A DNA stretch of 6,355 nt, from positions 1-6,355 of the forward strand of contig DAOVYA010000092.1 of the NCBI GenBank assembly GCA_030635865.1. The letters run 5' to 3'. The position numbers were made by a program, and so were the translations under genes. Source of the stretch: Gammaproteobacteria bacterium (GTDB taxonomy: Bacteria; Pseudomonadota; Gammaproteobacteria; UBA9214). The notes under the pieces were generated by a model. The model was not told where the DNA came from. It saw nothing but the letters and a program-made list of their open reading frames with translations, and made no database searches. Shown here piece by piece: positions 5,121 to 6,355 of the stretch (the first letter of the stretch is position 1; each line of letters starts with the position of its first letter).

Positions 5121-6244
5121 TACTACCGGACTCCACACTGGGCATGATCGGCGGTGGCCAACTGGGTCGTATGTTCACCATTGCTGCGCGCAGCATGGGC
5201 TACCGCGTAACCATCCTGGATCCGGATCCGCACAGCCCGGCCGGCAGTATCGCAGACCAGCACATCAAGTCTGATTTCAATGACCATGCAGCACTGGATA
5301 TGCTGGGAGACTGCAGCGCTGTTATCACTGCTGAAACAGAAAGCATCCCACTCGAAAGCCTGAACCGACTGCAGCAGCACTGCAAGGTAAGGCCGTCACC
5401 GGGAACCATAGAAATCACACAGGACCGGCTACGCGAAAAAACCTGGCTGGATGAACATGATTTCTCAACGGTCGCGTTTTACACAGTCCAGGGCACCACC
5501 GAGCTTGAGGAAGCCATGGATGATCTTGACCAGGCCGGTATCCTCAAGGTTGCACGGCCACGCTTCCCGGGCCAGGGCCAGCACATGGTTGAATCACTCG
5601 ATGAAGCCGTCGATGCCTTTCAGGCAATGGGTGAGCAGTCCTGCATACTCGAGGAACGTATATTTGTAGAAAAACGTCTTTCCGTCATCCTGGCGCGCGG
5701 TATTGACGGCGACACAGAAACCTACCCGGTGATTGAAAATATCTACCGTAGAGGGCTGCTTGAAACCTCCATTGCACCGGCGGCTATTGACGGTAATGTT
5801 GAAGAAAATGCCCTGGAGATTGCCTGTGAGCTCGCCGATGAACTGGAGTACTGCGGAGTACTGGCTGTCGAGTTTTTCCTTACAGCAGACGGGGAGTTGC
5901 ATATCAATACCATTGCTCCACGGCCGCACAACAGCGGACACCTGACTGTCGACGCTTGCGTAACTTCACAGTTCGAACAGCAGGTACGCACCCTGTGCGG
6001 ACTGCCACCGGGCGATGCCCAGCTGCTCTCGCCAGTCGTCATGGTTAACCTGATGGGAGACCTCTGGAACAAGGGAGAGCCACGCTGGGATGTGGTATTC
6101 AGAGAACCGCAGGCACTATTGCACCTCTACGGCAAACGCAAGGCCAGGGCCCGCCGCAAGATGGGGCATATCAACTTCCTGTCAGAAGATACGGACAGGG
6201 CACTGGAACTTGCAGAGGGCGTGCGCAACACACTGGCACCCTGA
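5117..6244 (+). CDS. purK: N5-carboxyaminoimidazole ribonucleotide synthetase PurK, with altered ATP-grasp residues
   Basis: By family, an ATP-grasp ligase that carboxylates AIR with bicarbonate and ATP to give N5-CAIR for PurE. Length (375 residues) and order are normal: GGGQLGRM (12-19), LDPDPHSPAGSIAD (34-47), TAETES (71-76; E. coli has TAEIER), QDRLREKTWL (102-111), YPVIEN (203-208), SIAPA (218-222), LAVEFF (249-254) and APRPHNSGH (267-275). Three usually conserved places differ. The ATP loop after Lys144 reads ARPRFPGQGQ (146-155), where the family has R.GYDG[KR]GQ. EKRLSV (185-190) has Arg187 where Glu is usual. NTIAPR (264-269) has Thr265 in place of the second Mg-binding Glu; the first, Glu252, is kept. 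The frame is intact on both sides of each change. It may be a divergent active enzyme, one with weak activity, or one losing function. The start overlaps the purE stop (ATGA). Family assignment is sure; activity is not. Confidence 0.93.
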   Translation: MILPDSTLGMIGGGQLGRMFTIAARSMGYRVTILDPDPHSPAGSIADQHIKSDFNDHAALDMLGDCSAVITAETESIPLESLNRLQQHCKVRPSPGTIEITQDRLREKTWLDEHDFSTVAFYTVQGTTELEEAMDDLDQAGILKVARPRFPGQGQHMVESLDEAVDAFQAMGEQSCILEERIFVEKRLSVILARGIDGDTETYPVIENIYRRGLLETSIAPAAIDGNVEENALEIACELADELEYCGVLAVEFFLTADGELHINTIAPRPHNSGHLTVDACVTSQFEQQVRTLCGLPPGDAQLLSPVVMVNLMGDLWNKGEPRWDVVFREPQALLHLYGKRKARARRKMGHINFLSEDTDRALELAEGVRNTLAP

Positions 6245-6262
6245 TTGACCGGAATGATCACC

Positions 6263-6355
6263 CTACAAGGGCGGCAGACTCAGAATCTTTGCCGCTTCCT
6301 GTTTTACAAAGCGCTGGAAACCCTGCGCCACAACTGACAGGCGCTGGCCACTTCG
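6263..6355 (-). CDS. C-terminal end of a probable LysR-type transcriptional regulator (partial)
   Basis: On the minus strand a frame open from the window edge ends in TAG at 6263-6265, giving 30 residues including GQRLSVVAQGFQRFVKQEA. The pattern L-S-x-V-A-x-x-F-x-x-F-(V/L)-x-x-E-A is common at the very end of LysR-family regulators, where the last helix of the effector-binding domain lies. That resemblance, from memory and over a short stretch, is the only evidence. The gene converges on purK, with 18 bp between the two stop codons. Its DNA-binding domain and start are outside the window, so any target is unknown. Confidence 0.45.
   Translation of the reverse strand, partial: RSGQRLSVVAQGFQRFVKQEAAKILSLPPL
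6271..6304 (+). terminator. Possible terminator-like hairpin after purK
   Basis: GCGGCA (6271-6276) and TGCCGC (6290-6295) form a 6-bp stem with a 13-nt loop, followed by TTCCTGTTTT. It lies 26 bp past the purK stop and within the 3' end of the convergent gene. The stem is short and the T tract is interrupted, so this is a weak candidate. Confidence 0.2.

Noticed and set aside
5218..5230. GGATCCGGATCCG tandem in purK and the GGAGTACTG pair near 5846-5865
   Set aside because: Both are within conserved coding sequence (LDPDP and LEYCGVLAV) and are explained by codon use.
5552..5600. Compensated frameshift as the cause of the altered PurK ATP loop
   Set aside because: Lys144 and the following GQGQ stay in register, and reading the region in the other frames does not restore GYDGKGQ. 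The changes look like true substitutions, barring assembly error.

Overview
The window reads as ordinary chromosomal DNA of a gammaproteobacterium, moderately GC-rich. The evidence is the gene content and order. A divergent plsY / folB pair with uppP downstream of folB is an arrangement I know from Escherichia coli. The PurE, FolB, PlsY and MidA-family proteins carry the expected proteobacterial motifs. I cannot name a genus. Nothing looks like a phage, plasmid or defence island, and I see no wholly new multi-gene system. The two parts most worth a second look are a mobile-looking inverted-repeat element and an unusual PurK.

Left block (1-2472, minus strand): a tight run folB - folK - MidA-family methyltransferase - uppP, transcribed right to left; uppP is cut by the window edge. 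FolB and FolK catalyse consecutive steps of folate synthesis. UppP recycles the undecaprenyl carrier lipid for cell-wall synthesis. The methyltransferase between them has no proven link to either. plsY (2589-3200, plus strand), the acyl-phosphate-dependent first acyltransferase of phospholipid synthesis, diverges from folB across a short promoter region.

Middle (3201-3554): the only gene-free stretch over 300 bases. It is almost filled by one 335-bp inverted-repeat element (3206-3540). Its matching termini and arms are built from short periodic units, around a central segment of different character. It starts 5 bp after the plsY stop and ends 14 bp before the purC stop, so it lies between two convergent genes. 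It encodes no convincing protein and looks like a non-autonomous, MITE-like dispersed repeat.

Right block (3555-6244): de novo purine synthesis. purC (minus) diverges from the purE-purK pair (plus), which overlaps by ATGA. In pathway order PurK makes N5-CAIR from AIR, PurE converts it to CAIR, and PurC converts CAIR to SAICAR, so three consecutive steps sit around one 192-bp intergenic region. PurK is full length and in frame but lacks several ATP-grasp residues that are normally conserved. The last 93 bases hold the end of a convergent gene, probably a LysR-type regulator.
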